Positions 45,938-54,910 of a stretch of DNA of 64,000 nt are shown here, one piece after another. The stretch lies in contig NZ_JWJH01000017.1 of assembly GCF_000949865.1 (NCBI RefSeq), positions 124,001 through 188,000 on the forward strand, in the 5' to 3' direction. How positions within the stretch are numbered: position 1 is the stretch's first letter; every line of letters begins with the position of its first letter. Source of the stretch: Rhizobium nepotum 39/7 (GTDB lineage Bacteria; Pseudomonadota; Alphaproteobacteria; Rhizobiales; Rhizobiaceae). The notes below the pieces were generated by a model. That model searched no databases. It saw only the letters and a program-made list of their open reading frames with translations, and had not been told where the DNA came from. The translations under genes were made by a program, and so were the position numbers.

Positions 45938-47201
45938 GATGTTCCAGCCAGCCGGAGATGATGGCCTCCAGCGCCTCTACCAGATTTTCTTCTTCCAGTT
46001 CCTCGGCAATCTCAGCGACGAAGGCGTTGACGAGCATCGCCCGCGCCTTGGCCCGCGGCACGCCGCGCGCCATCAGGTAATAAAGATGGTTGTCGTCAAT
46101 ATCGGCAACCGTCGCACCGTGACCACACTGCACGTCGTCAGCGAAGATTTCGAGTTCCGGCTTTGCCGAAAACTCGCCGTCGTCGGACATCAGCAGGGTA
46201 TTGCACGCCATCTTCGCATCGGTCTTCTGGGCATCGGGCGCGACCCGGATCATGCCCTGGAAAATGCCCTTGGCGCGGTCGAACACCACGTTGCGGAAAA
46301 CTTCCGTCGAAGTCGTGTTCGGCACGTTGTGGCCAAGAACCATCGTCACATCGGTATGGGTTTCGCCACCCAAGAGGTTGACGCCGCGAACGATGAGGTC
46401 CGTACCCTCGCCGTCCACGTCAATGCGCAGTTCCTGCCGCACCAGCTTGCCGCCGGCGTTGATGACGAACAGGCGAATCTTGGCGTCCGCACCGATTTTC
46501 ATGCGCAGCTGGCCAAGATGGATGTCGGCCGCACCCTGTTGCTGCAGGATGATCCACGTCGCTTCCGCGCCGTCTTCGACGACGATGTCGGTGACGGAGG
46601 AAACAAAGGCTGCATCGGAAGTCACCGAAAGGTGACGCTCTATAACTGTCGCCTTGGAACCCTTGCCGAAGCGCACCGGAAAGCGGCTGTGAACCTGACC
46701 CGCGCCATGAATCGCCTGCAATTCGATCGGCTTTTCAATCTCGGCATCATCAGGAATGTCGAGCGTCAGACCATCGCGCACGAAGCTGCCGTTGATACGG
46801 CCGATCGCGTCGTCCTTGCTGGCTTCCGCAAGACCCGCAGCCGCAGAACCGTTCAGAAGGCTCTCGGCGAAGCTGGAGACGCTGATGTCTTCGATCTTGC
46901 CGATATTGGCCGTACCGTGCAGCACATAAGCGACCGGCGAACCGGCGACGACAGGCGCAACCTTGTCGATTACCGGCGCGGGCTGATCCTCGGGAACAGC
47001 GCGCAGCAGGCTCTTGAGATCGGTATAGTGCCATGCCTCGATGCGGCGGGTCGGAAGACCGCCGGTCTTCAGATCGTCGAACAGCACGTCACGGGCCGCA
47101 ACCACGGCACCGTCGCCGGGCAATTCGCTGAACTTTGCGGTATAGGCGTCAAACAGCGCGGTTTCCGCTGGCGTCAGCCGATTGGTCGTTTGAATGTTCA
47201 T
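45930..47201 (-). CDS. sufD: Fe-S assembly scaffold subunit SufD
   Basis: A 423-residue SufD (UPF0051/SufBD fold), partner of SufB and SufC in the scaffold that builds clusters. The C-terminal half carries the conserved HGATVADIDDNHLYYLMARG (partial family signature), with the functional His in CGHGAT near residue 350. The start was set at 47201 because AGGAGG lies 8 bp upstream; two closer in-frame start codons are too near this RBS. Long beta-helix repeats fill the middle. Confidence 0.94.
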   Translation of the reverse strand: MNIQTTNRLTPAETALFDAYTAKFSELPGDGAVVAARDVLFDDLKTGGLPTRRIEAWHYTDLKSLLRAVPEDQPAPVIDKVAPVVAGSPVAYVLHGTANIGKIEDISVSSFAESLLNGSAAAGLAEASKDDAIGRINGSFVRDGLTLDIPDDAEIEKPIELQAIHGAGQVHSRFPVRFGKGSKATVIERHLSVTSDAAFVSSVTDIVVEDGAEATWIILQQQGAADIHLGQLRMKIGADAKIRLFVINAGGKLVRQELRIDVDGEGTDLIVRGVNLLGGETHTDVTMVLGHNVPNTTSTEVFRNVVFDRAKGIFQGMIRVAPDAQKTDAKMACNTLLMSDDGEFSAKPELEIFADDVQCGHGATVADIDDNHLYYLMARGVPRAKARAMLVNAFVAEIAEELEEENLVEALEAIISGWLEHHA

Positions 47202-47223
47202 GGACATCACCTCCTGGCCCTAC

Positions 47224-47979
47224 TTAGGCCGCTTCACCGATGATGTCGGCGTAACCATTGTTTTCCAGTTCCAGCGCCAGAGCCTTGTCACCCGAACGGA
47301 TGATCTTGCCCTTGTAGAGAACGTGAACGCTATCAGGCACGATGTAATCGAGCAGGCGCTGATAGTGGGTGATGACGACGGTGGCGCGATCCGGCGACTT
47401 CAGCGCGTTGACGCCATCAGCCACGATCTTCAGCGCATCGATGTCGAGGCCGCTATCGGTTTCGTCGAGAACGCAGAGCTTCGGCTCCAGAAGCGCCATC
47501 TGCAGGATTTCAGCGCGCTTCTTTTCGCCGCCGGAGAAACCGACGTTGAGCGGACGCTTCAGCATGTCCATGTCGATCTTCAGGTCGCCAGCGGCTTCCT
47601 TGACGCGGCGGATGAAGTCCGGCGTCGTCAGCTCGGCTTCGCCGCGCGCCTTGCGCTGCTCGTTCATCGCAACCTTCAGGAACTGCATGGTGGCAACGCC
47701 GGGAATTTCGACCGGATACTGGAAGGCAAGGAAAATGCCCTTGGCAGCACGTTCGGCCGCGTCCAGTTCCAGAATGCTTTCGCCGTTATAGAGGATGTCA
47801 CCGGAGGTGACTTCGTAGTCTTCGCGGCCCGACAGGATGTAGGACAGCGTCGACTTGCCCGAACCGTTCGGCCCCATGATGGCGGCAACTTCACCAGCGG
47901 CAACCTTCAGGTTGAGGCCCTTGATGATCTCGGTTTCGGTATCGGCGATCTTTGCGTGCAGGTCGATGATTTCAAGCAT
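47224..47979 (-). CDS. sufC: Fe-S assembly ATPase SufC
   Basis: A 251-residue ABC-type ATPase. Walker A is GPNGSGKSTLSYIL (about residues 34-47), the signature FSGGEKKRAEILQMALLEP (about 143), and Walker B LCVLDETDSGLDID with the SufC-specific DETDSGLD. The ATG at 47979 was preferred over an ATG 18 bp upstream because AGGA precedes it at 8 bp. It powers conformational change in the SufBCD scaffold. It is separated from sufB by a palindromic repeat. Confidence 0.96.
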   Translation of the reverse strand: MLEIIDLHAKIADTETEIIKGLNLKVAAGEVAAIMGPNGSGKSTLSYILSGREDYEVTSGDILYNGESILELDAAERAAKGIFLAFQYPVEIPGVATMQFLKVAMNEQRKARGEAELTTPDFIRRVKEAAGDLKIDMDMLKRPLNVGFSGGEKKRAEILQMALLEPKLCVLDETDSGLDIDALKIVADGVNALKSPDRATVVITHYQRLLDYIVPDSVHVLYKGKIIRSGDKALALELENNGYADIIGEAA

Positions 47980-48059
47980 GGTTTGGTTCCTGTTCATGGT
48001 GCGGTTTCAAGGACCGCCTCGTAGACCCGTCTGTGCGGGTCGCTCTCAATTCTCACATC

Positions 48060-48152
48060 CGTCATCCTCGGGCTTGACCCGAGGATCCAGTCGGCGGTTG
48101 TCTCTGCTCAAGCCAAAGGCTGTGTATCCCCAGGACAAGCCCGAGGATGACG
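48060..48152. repeat. Palindromic intergenic repeat, type B, copy 2 (inside the suf operon)
   Basis: A 93-bp element with inverted ends CGTCATCCTCGGGCTTG and CAAGCCCGAGGATGACG, as in the copy at 43611. It fills the gap between sufB and sufC, both read leftward, and should fold in their shared RNA. Confidence 0.82.
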
Positions 48153-48163
48153 TAGAGCAAGAG

Positions 48164-49633
<1,470 letters not shown>

Positions 49634-49829
49634 GTCGTTCTCCAATCTCGCCGGAGCCAAGGTCCGGTGGCTTGTCAACGTGTCAGGCGGAAAGCCGCCT
49701 TATCCATCTTCGGGCAATTATCCCAGCCCGCATAAACGGGTGGATCTTATACCCATGTAAGTGCGGGATGGCGCTTTTCACACATCCCGGCAAGCGGAAA
49801 ATTGCTATTCCGCAATTCTTTGCCGCATT

Positions 49830-50999
49830 TTAAGCGGCCTGACCGGCCAGCCTGCGCCGCCCGGCAATTTTCGTAAAGGCAGCGAGCGTATGCTTGATAT
49901 CCGCCTCATTAGTCGCGTGGCCAAGAGAAATCCTGAGCGCGCCGAGCTTGGGATCGTGCCCCATCGCCGTCAGCACATGGCTTTCCCCCACCTTGCCGGA
50001 AGAGCAGGCCGAACCGGCCGAGAGCGCGATGCCCTCGATATCGAAGGCAATCTGGCCGGTCTCCGCCTTCAAACCGGGCAAGGTGAAAAACGTGGTATTG
50101 CCGACACGTCCGACATCCTCGCCGTGAATGATCACGTCAGGCGCAACTGCCCGCATGCCGTCTTCCAGCTTTGCGCGCAACGCCGAAAGACGCACCGTTT
50201 CCACTTCGAGCATTTGCGCAGCGATAGCGGCAGCCGCACCGAAACCGATAATCGACAGGGTATTTTCCGTGCCGGAACGATGTCCCTTTTCCTGCCCGCC
50301 GCCATGGATCAGCGGCTTCGGCATCATCACTTCGCCGCGCGAGACCAGGGCGCCCGCACCCTTCGGGCCGCCGAGCTTGTGGGACGAGAGGACAAGAAAA
50401 TCCGCGTCGAGACCGTTGATATCGAGCGGAACGCGGCCAGCGGCCTGCACGGCGTCGACCACCATCAGTCCACCAGCAGCATGCGCAAGCCGCGCTGCCT
50501 CCGCCACCGGCTGGAGGATGCCCGTCTCGTTATTGACCAGCATGCAGGCAACCATTGGCAAGCCGGTGGATTTGTCGTGCGAAGACAGCAGCAACTCAAG
50601 CGCGGCAAGATCGATGACACCCGCTGACGTAACGGGAATTTCCGTAACGTCAGCCTTGGCGAACCGGCCGCCTTCGCGAAAAGCGGGGTGCTCGATAGCC
50701 GAAACGTAAAGACGACCATAGCGCACGGGAGCGCGCCCCATCTTGAATTCAGGCGAAAGCACCAGATTGGCCGCTTCCGTCGCACCGCTGGTGAAGGTGA
50801 CGTGGGATGCCTGTGCCCCGGCAAGTCCCGCAACCTCGCGGCGGGCCCCCTCGACGGCAGCGCGGGCCGCGCGCCCTTCCCGGTGGACGGAGGACGGGTT
50901 GCCGGCAATCTCCAGCGCGGAGACAAGAACGTCCCGCACGGCGGGCAAAAGCGGCGCCGTGGCGTTCCAGTCCATATATGTGCGCATCAAACCCGTCAT
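49830..50999 (-). CDS. Cysteine desulfurase, IscS/NifS-like, first gene of the suf operon
   Basis: A 389-residue class I-type PLP desulfurase. The PLP Lys is in LVLSSHKLGGPKGAGALV near residue 200. The long catalytic loop has ALSAGSACSSGKVGESHVL near 325, unlike the short SufS loop. In Agrobacterium this first gene is called sufS2 in the literature as I recall it. The ATG at 50999 gives MTGLMRTYMDWNATAPLL; an ATG four codons downstream is equally possible. It is followed by sufB after 196 bp. The promoter region upstream carries iron-responsive-like boxes. Confidence 0.9.
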   Translation of the reverse strand: MTGLMRTYMDWNATAPLLPAVRDVLVSALEIAGNPSSVHREGRAARAAVEGARREVAGLAGAQASHVTFTSGATEAANLVLSPEFKMGRAPVRYGRLYVSAIEHPAFREGGRFAKADVTEIPVTSAGVIDLAALELLLSSHDKSTGLPMVACMLVNNETGILQPVAEAARLAHAAGGLMVVDAVQAAGRVPLDINGLDADFLVLSSHKLGGPKGAGALVSRGEVMMPKPLIHGGGQEKGHRSGTENTLSIIGFGAAAAIAAQMLEVETVRLSALRAKLEDGMRAVAPDVIIHGEDVGRVGNTTFFTLPGLKAETGQIAFDIEGIALSAGSACSSGKVGESHVLTAMGHDPKLGALRISLGHATNEADIKHTLAAFTKIAGRRRLAGQAA

Positions 51000-51104
51000 C
51001 GCGGAAAAGCTTCGCTCAATCTTATATGCGCCAAAACGCATTTTTCTTGAAATTACAGTTGCGCTTGCCTTATGACACGACCGAGTGCTTAAGCACACGC
51101 AAAG

Positions 51105-51121
51105 TTTCGAATTATTCTAAA
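51105..51121 (-). promoter_or_regulatory. ICE-like (Irr-type) box at the suf promoter
   Basis: On the minus strand the site reads TTTAGAATAATTCGAAA, a near-palindrome. It matches the Irr ICE-type pattern TTTAGAA-N3-TTCTAAA except for one base in the right half. It lies 4-20 bp downstream of the predicted -10, over the expected transcription start, 106-122 bp before the first suf ATG. Confidence 0.6.
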
Positions 51122-51125
51122 CTGC

Positions 51126-51154
51126 GTTCTAGAAAAGATGACACAGTTCGTCAA
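51126..51154 (-). promoter_or_regulatory. Predicted suf operon promoter
   Basis: On the minus strand, TTGACG (51154-51149) and TAGAAC (51131-51126) are separated by exactly 17 bp. This is a good sigma-70 type match in the only region upstream of the suf operon. Confidence 0.6.
51139..51153. promoter_or_regulatory. IRO-box-like (RirA-type) site over the suf -35
   Basis: TGACACAGTTCGTCA fits TGA-N9-TCA, the IRO box recognised by RirA in rhizobia. It covers the -35 hexamer, so binding would block the polymerase when iron and Fe-S clusters are plentiful. Confidence 0.6.
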
Positions 51155-51209
51155 GTCTTCTCATCGGAAGAATGCGGTTGGAGAATGAAAAAACACGACC
51201 GGAGTACCA

Positions 51210-51887
51210 ATGCCCGAAGTCATTTTTAACGGCCCTGCGGGTCGCCTCGAAGGCCGTTATCAACCCTCCAAGGAAAAGAGCGCACCGATAGCGATCATCC
51301 TTCATCCGCACCCGCAGTTCGGCGGCACGATGAACAACCAGATCGTCTATCAGCTCTTCTATCTTTTCCAGAAGCGCGGTTTCACGACGCTCCGGTTCAA
51401 TTTCCGCTCCATCGGCCGCAGCCAGGGCGAGTTCGACCACGGCGCCGGCGAGCTTTCCGACGCTGCCTCCGCCCTCGACTGGGTGCAGAGCCTGCATCCC
51501 GATTCGAAAAGCTGTTGGGTCGCCGGTTATTCCTTCGGCGCCTGGATCGGCATGCAGCTTCTGATGCGCCGCCCGGAAATCGAAGGCTTCATGTCGATTG
51601 CGCCGCAGCCCAATACCTACGACTTCTCCTTCCTCGCGCCCTGCCCGTCTTCCGGCCTCATCATCAATGGCGATGCCGACAAGGTCGCGCCTGAGAAGGA
51701 CGTCAACGGTCTGGTCGAAAAGTTGAAGACCCAGAAGGGCATCCTCATCACCCACCGCATCCTTCCCGGCGCCAACCACTTCTTCAACGGCAAGGTGGAT
51801 GAGCTGATGGGCGAATGCGAGGACTACCTCGACCGCCGCCTGAACGGCGAACTGGTGCCGGAACCGGCGGCCAAGCGCATTCGGTGA
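51210..51887 (+). CDS. Alpha/beta hydrolase, dienelactone hydrolase-like
   Basis: A 225-residue serine hydrolase of the YpfH/COG2945 type. The oxyanion strand IAIILHPHPQFGGTMNNQIV is near residues 27-46 and the nucleophile elbow GYSFGAWIGM near 109-118. The acid is in INGDADKVAPEKD near 152 and the His in LPGANHFFNGKVDEL near 190. It is a likely cytoplasmic esterase or lipase of unknown substrate. It is divergent from the suf operon and shares its 210-bp control region, so the iron boxes could also affect it. Confidence 0.88.
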   Translation: MPEVIFNGPAGRLEGRYQPSKEKSAPIAIILHPHPQFGGTMNNQIVYQLFYLFQKRGFTTLRFNFRSIGRSQGEFDHGAGELSDAASALDWVQSLHPDSKSCWVAGYSFGAWIGMQLLMRRPEIEGFMSIAPQPNTYDFSFLAPCPSSGLIINGDADKVAPEKDVNGLVEKLKTQKGILITHRILPGANHFFNGKVDELMGECEDYLDRRLNGELVPEPAAKRIR

Positions 51888-51932
51888 TAGGCCGCCGTTT
51901 TTCAAGGCAGGTGTTGATCTGACTACAATGGT

Positions 51933-52122
51933 CGACGGCGGGCGTGGCTCCCCCCCTCTGCCCTGCCGGGCATCTCCCCCTCAAGGGGGGAGATCGGCAA
52001 GACGCTTTGTCGGCACTTCATTCTCAACCGTCGAGATGGTCGAGACCTCGCCTCGGGTCGTTCTCCCCCCTTGAGGGGGAGATGCCCGGCAGGGAGAGGG
52101 GGGTAAGCCACGCCCGCCGTCG
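51933..52122. repeat. 190-bp long inverted repeat (MITE-like)
   Basis: The outer arms CGACGGCGGGCGTGGCT and AGCCACGCCCGCCGTCG are exact inverses, and the next about 40 bp (C/G-rich, with CCTGCCGGGCATCTCCCCCT and its inverse) also pair, around a unique core. Each inner arm has its own CTCAAGG-type hairpin. It sits between convergent genes (hydrolase and anmK) and could terminate both. Confidence 0.85.
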
Positions 52123-52138
52123 TCTACTATGATCGTTA

Positions 52139-53260
52139 TTACGCCCTCACCAAAACCCCACCCGTCACCGGCTCATTCACGCCCGTCGTGCCGGGATAGG
52201 TCAGCGGCAGCCCCTTCAGCGAACGCACGGCGAGATAGGCCCAGGCCTCCGCCTCCATCGCCCCACCATCGAACCCAGCCTCTTCCGCCGCAATCACCCT
52301 TGCACCAGACTTTGCGGCAAGGCTCGCAAACTCTTCCATGATCACCGGATTGAGCCGCCCGCCGCCGCAGACCACATAGGTTTTTGCTTCTTCCGGCAGG
52401 TAGCTGGCCGATTTGAGGATCGCGGTCCCCGTCAGATGCGACAGCGTGCGCGCGCCGTCGGCAAGCGAGACCTCACCCTTTTGCGGCGGCACGAAATCGC
52501 TGCGGTCAAGTGAGCGGCGGATATTGGCCGAGAAGAACGGGCTTTCCATGTAGCGCGTCACCAGCGAGGCAACAACGCTGCCGCCCGCCGCCGTCCTGCC
52601 GCCCTTGTCGAAGGCTTTTCCCGTATGCGCTTCGATCCATTGGTCGATCAGCATATTGCCGGGGCCGCTGTCGAAAGCCGCAAGCCGGCCGCCCTCGCCG
52701 ATATAGGTCAGATTGGATATGCCGCCGATATTGACGAAAACGGCGGGCGTTTCGAAGCCATCGGGCAGATTGGCGGAGAGCGCCATGTGATAGGCGGGAA
52801 TGAGCGGCGCGCCCTGCCCGCCATGCACCATGTCGTTGGCGCGCATGTCGTAGACCACATCGATGGCGGTTTCTTCAGCCAGAAGCGCACCGTCGCCGAT
52901 CTGGACGGTCAGCGCCTCATCCGCCCGGTGCAGCACCGTCTGGCCGTGAAAACCGATCACATCGATATCGCTGGGCTGAAGCCGGTGACGGTTGAGGAAG
53001 GATTTGACCGCCGCCGCATGGGCAAGCGTCAGCTTGCGTTCCGCCTCCCCCAGGTCACCGGGACGTTCGCGCCGTTCGCGAATGGATTTGGCCGTCGTGA
53101 GCGCTTTCTGCCAGATGGTGCGCAGGGCCGGATCGTAGGGAAAATAACCGCTCGGTCCGTGCCGGACGATGCTTTCGCCATCCGTGCGCAAAAGGGCGAT
53201 ATCGATGCCGTCCATCGATGTTCCGCTCATCAGCCCGATCGCTGTTTTGACCTCGCCCAC
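52139..53260 (-). CDS. anmK: Anhydro-N-acetylmuramic acid kinase
   Basis: A 373-residue AnmK, which phosphorylates and opens anhydro-MurNAc recovered from peptidoglycan turnover, giving MurNAc-6-phosphate. The phosphate loop [18 protein letters not shown] is near residues 7-24, and the blocks [13 protein letters not shown] near 172 and [14 protein letters not shown] near 192 are diagnostic. It recycles the same amino sugars whose synthesis starts with the glmS/glmU genes elsewhere in the window. It is monocistronic and divergent from tyrS. Confidence 0.95.
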   Translation of the reverse strand: MGEVKTAIGLMSGTSMDGIDIALLRTDGESIVRHGPSGYFPYDPALRTIWQKALTTAKSIRERRERPGDLGEAERKLTLAHAAAVKSFLNRHRLQPSDIDVIGFHGQTVLHRADEALTVQIGDGALLAEETAIDVVYDMRANDMVHGGQGAPLIPAYHMALSANLPDGFETPAVFVNIGGISNLTYIGEGGRLAAFDSGPGNMLIDQWIEAHTGKAFDKGGRTAAGGSVVASLVTRYMESPFFSANIRRSLDRSDFVPPQKGEVSLADGARTLSHLTGTAILKSASYLPEEAKTYVVCGGGRLNPVIMEEFASLAAKSGARVIAAEEAGFDGGAMEAEAWAYLAVRSLKGLPLTYPGTTGVNEPVTGGVLVRA

Positions 53261-53410
53261 GCGCCGCTCCTTTGCAATATCGAATCATGCCGAAATGAAT
53301 CGCCGTTATTCATGGCCGAAACGGGTGCACTTTTCAAAAAACAATGGTAAAGCCCCCGGCGTTCATTGGAAGACAATGACGGCAAATATCCAACCAGAAA
53401 GAAAAAGGTC

Positions 53411-54664
53411 ATGTCCAGGTTCAAGTCCGATTTCCTCCGCACGCTCGACGAGCGCGGCTTCATTCACCAGATTTCCGACGAGTCGGGTCTCGACGAACTG
53501 TTCGCCAAGGAAACCGTGACCGCCTATATCGGCTATGACCCGACGGCTTCGAGTTTGCATGTCGGCCACCTCACCCAGATCATGATGCTGCACTGGATGC
53601 AGAAAACCGGCCACCAGCCGATTTCGCTGATGGGCGGCGGCACCGGCATGGTCGGCGATCCTTCCTTCAAGGAAGAGGCCCGCAAGCTGATGACGGTCGA
53701 CATGATCGAGGACAACATCACCTCGCTCAAGCACGTCTTCGCCAACTACCTCGATTATGATCGCGCCGAGAACCCGGCCTTGATGATCAACAATGCCGAC
53801 TGGCTGCGCGGGTTGAACTACCTCGAATTCCTGCGCGATGTCGGCCGCCACTTCTCGGTCAACCGCATGCTGTCCTTCGACAGCGTGAAGACGCGCCTCG
53901 ACCGCGAGCAGTCGCTGTCCTTCCTCGAATTCAACTACATGATCCTGCAGGCCTACGATTTCGTGGAGCTGAACCAGCGCACCGGCTGCCGCCTGCAGAT
54001 GGGCGGTTCGGACCAGTGGGGTAACATCATCAATGGTATCGATCTCGGTCACCGCATGGGGACGCCGCAGCTCTACGCGTTGACCTCGCCGCTCCTCACC
54101 ACCTCCTCGGGCGCCAAGATGGGCAAGTCGGCATCGGGTGCCGTCTGGCTCAACAAGGATCTGCTGCCGGTCTACGATTTCTGGCAGTACTGGCGCAACA
54201 CGGAAGATGCGGACGTCGTTCGCTTCGCGAAACTCTTCACCACGCTGCCGATGGATGAGATCGCCCGTATCGCCGCGCTTGGCGGATCGGAGATCAACGA
54301 GGCGAAGAAAATCCTCGCAACGGAAGTGACCGCCATCCTGCATGGCCGCGCCGCAGCCGAAGAAGCTGCCGAAACCGCGCGCAAGACCTTCGAGGAAGGC
54401 GCGCTCGCCGAAAACCTGCCCTCCATCGAGGTTCCGGCATCCGAACTCGATGCCGGCGTCGGCGTGCTGTCGCTCATCGTCCGCGCCGGTCTAGCCGGTT
54501 CGAACGGCGAGGCCCGCCGCCACGTTCAGGGCGGTGCGGTGAAGATCAACGACAAGAGCGTATCCGACGACCGCCAGATGATCGGTTCCGCCGAAATCAC
54601 CGGCGATGGCGTCATCAAGCTGTCGGTTGGCAAGAAGAAGCACGTTCTCGTTCGCCCGGCTTAA
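53411..54664 (+). CDS. tyrS: Tyrosyl-tRNA synthetase
   Basis: A 417-residue class I synthetase. The HIGH-type motif is HVGH ([11 protein letters not shown], near residue 55) and the KMSKS-type motif KMGKS (near 236). The tyrosine pocket shows NNADWL and [11 protein letters not shown]. The C-terminal S4 RNA-binding domain (about 350-415) ends in [10 protein letters not shown]. The ATG at 53411 was preferred to an earlier in-frame ATG because the family starts [12 protein letters not shown] and a GAAAGAAAAAGG lies just upstream. No T-box-like leader is visible. Confidence 0.97.
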   Translation: MSRFKSDFLRTLDERGFIHQISDESGLDELFAKETVTAYIGYDPTASSLHVGHLTQIMMLHWMQKTGHQPISLMGGGTGMVGDPSFKEEARKLMTVDMIEDNITSLKHVFANYLDYDRAENPALMINNADWLRGLNYLEFLRDVGRHFSVNRMLSFDSVKTRLDREQSLSFLEFNYMILQAYDFVELNQRTGCRLQMGGSDQWGNIINGIDLGHRMGTPQLYALTSPLLTTSSGAKMGKSASGAVWLNKDLLPVYDFWQYWRNTEDADVVRFAKLFTTLPMDEIARIAALGGSEINEAKKILATEVTAILHGRAAAEEAAETARKTFEEGALAENLPSIEVPASELDAGVGVLSLIVRAGLAGSNGEARRHVQGGAVKINDKSVSDDRQMIGSAEITGDGVIKLSVGKKKHVLVRPA

Positions 54665-54684
54665 GAGCCTACGAAAAACATCTT

Positions 54685-54712
54685 GTCGAGGACTGCGAAA
54701 GCGGTCCTCGAC
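54685..54712 (+). terminator. GAAA-loop hairpin after tyrS
   Basis: A 12-bp stem (GTCGAGGACTGC/GCGGTCCTCGAC, one U-G pair in RNA) capped by a GAAA tetraloop lies 20 bp after the tyrS stop. It lacks a T-run. Confidence 0.55.
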
Positions 54713-54734
54713 GCGCCGATAAGGCCTCCCCCAC

Positions 54735-54857
54735 TTCCGTCATGCCGGACTAGATCCGGCATCCAGCCACGGCGCGTCTGCGCCGTGAAAGGGCTCCCGC
54801 GCGATCAAGGACTTGATCGCATGGGCCCCGGATCAGGTCCGGGGTGACGGAGTGCGG
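54735..54857. repeat. 123-bp mosaic palindromic repeat (RIME-like), copy 2
   Basis: It has the same length and ends as the copy at 17251: TCCGTCATGCCGGAC on the left and GACGGAGTGCGG on the right. The first two hairpins are almost identical between copies. The third stem differs in sequence but still pairs. It lies between the convergent tyrS and AsmA-like genes. Confidence 0.85.
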
Positions 54858-54910
54858 GTGCACCCGTTCTCGCCAAACATCCGCTTGCGCCAAGCTTTAC
54901 GGCGCTCCAT

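Noticed and set aside
43611-48152. Possible CRISPR array suggested by repeated palindromes
   Set aside because: Only two copies 4.4 kb apart, in gaps between genes, with no regular spacers and no cas genes.
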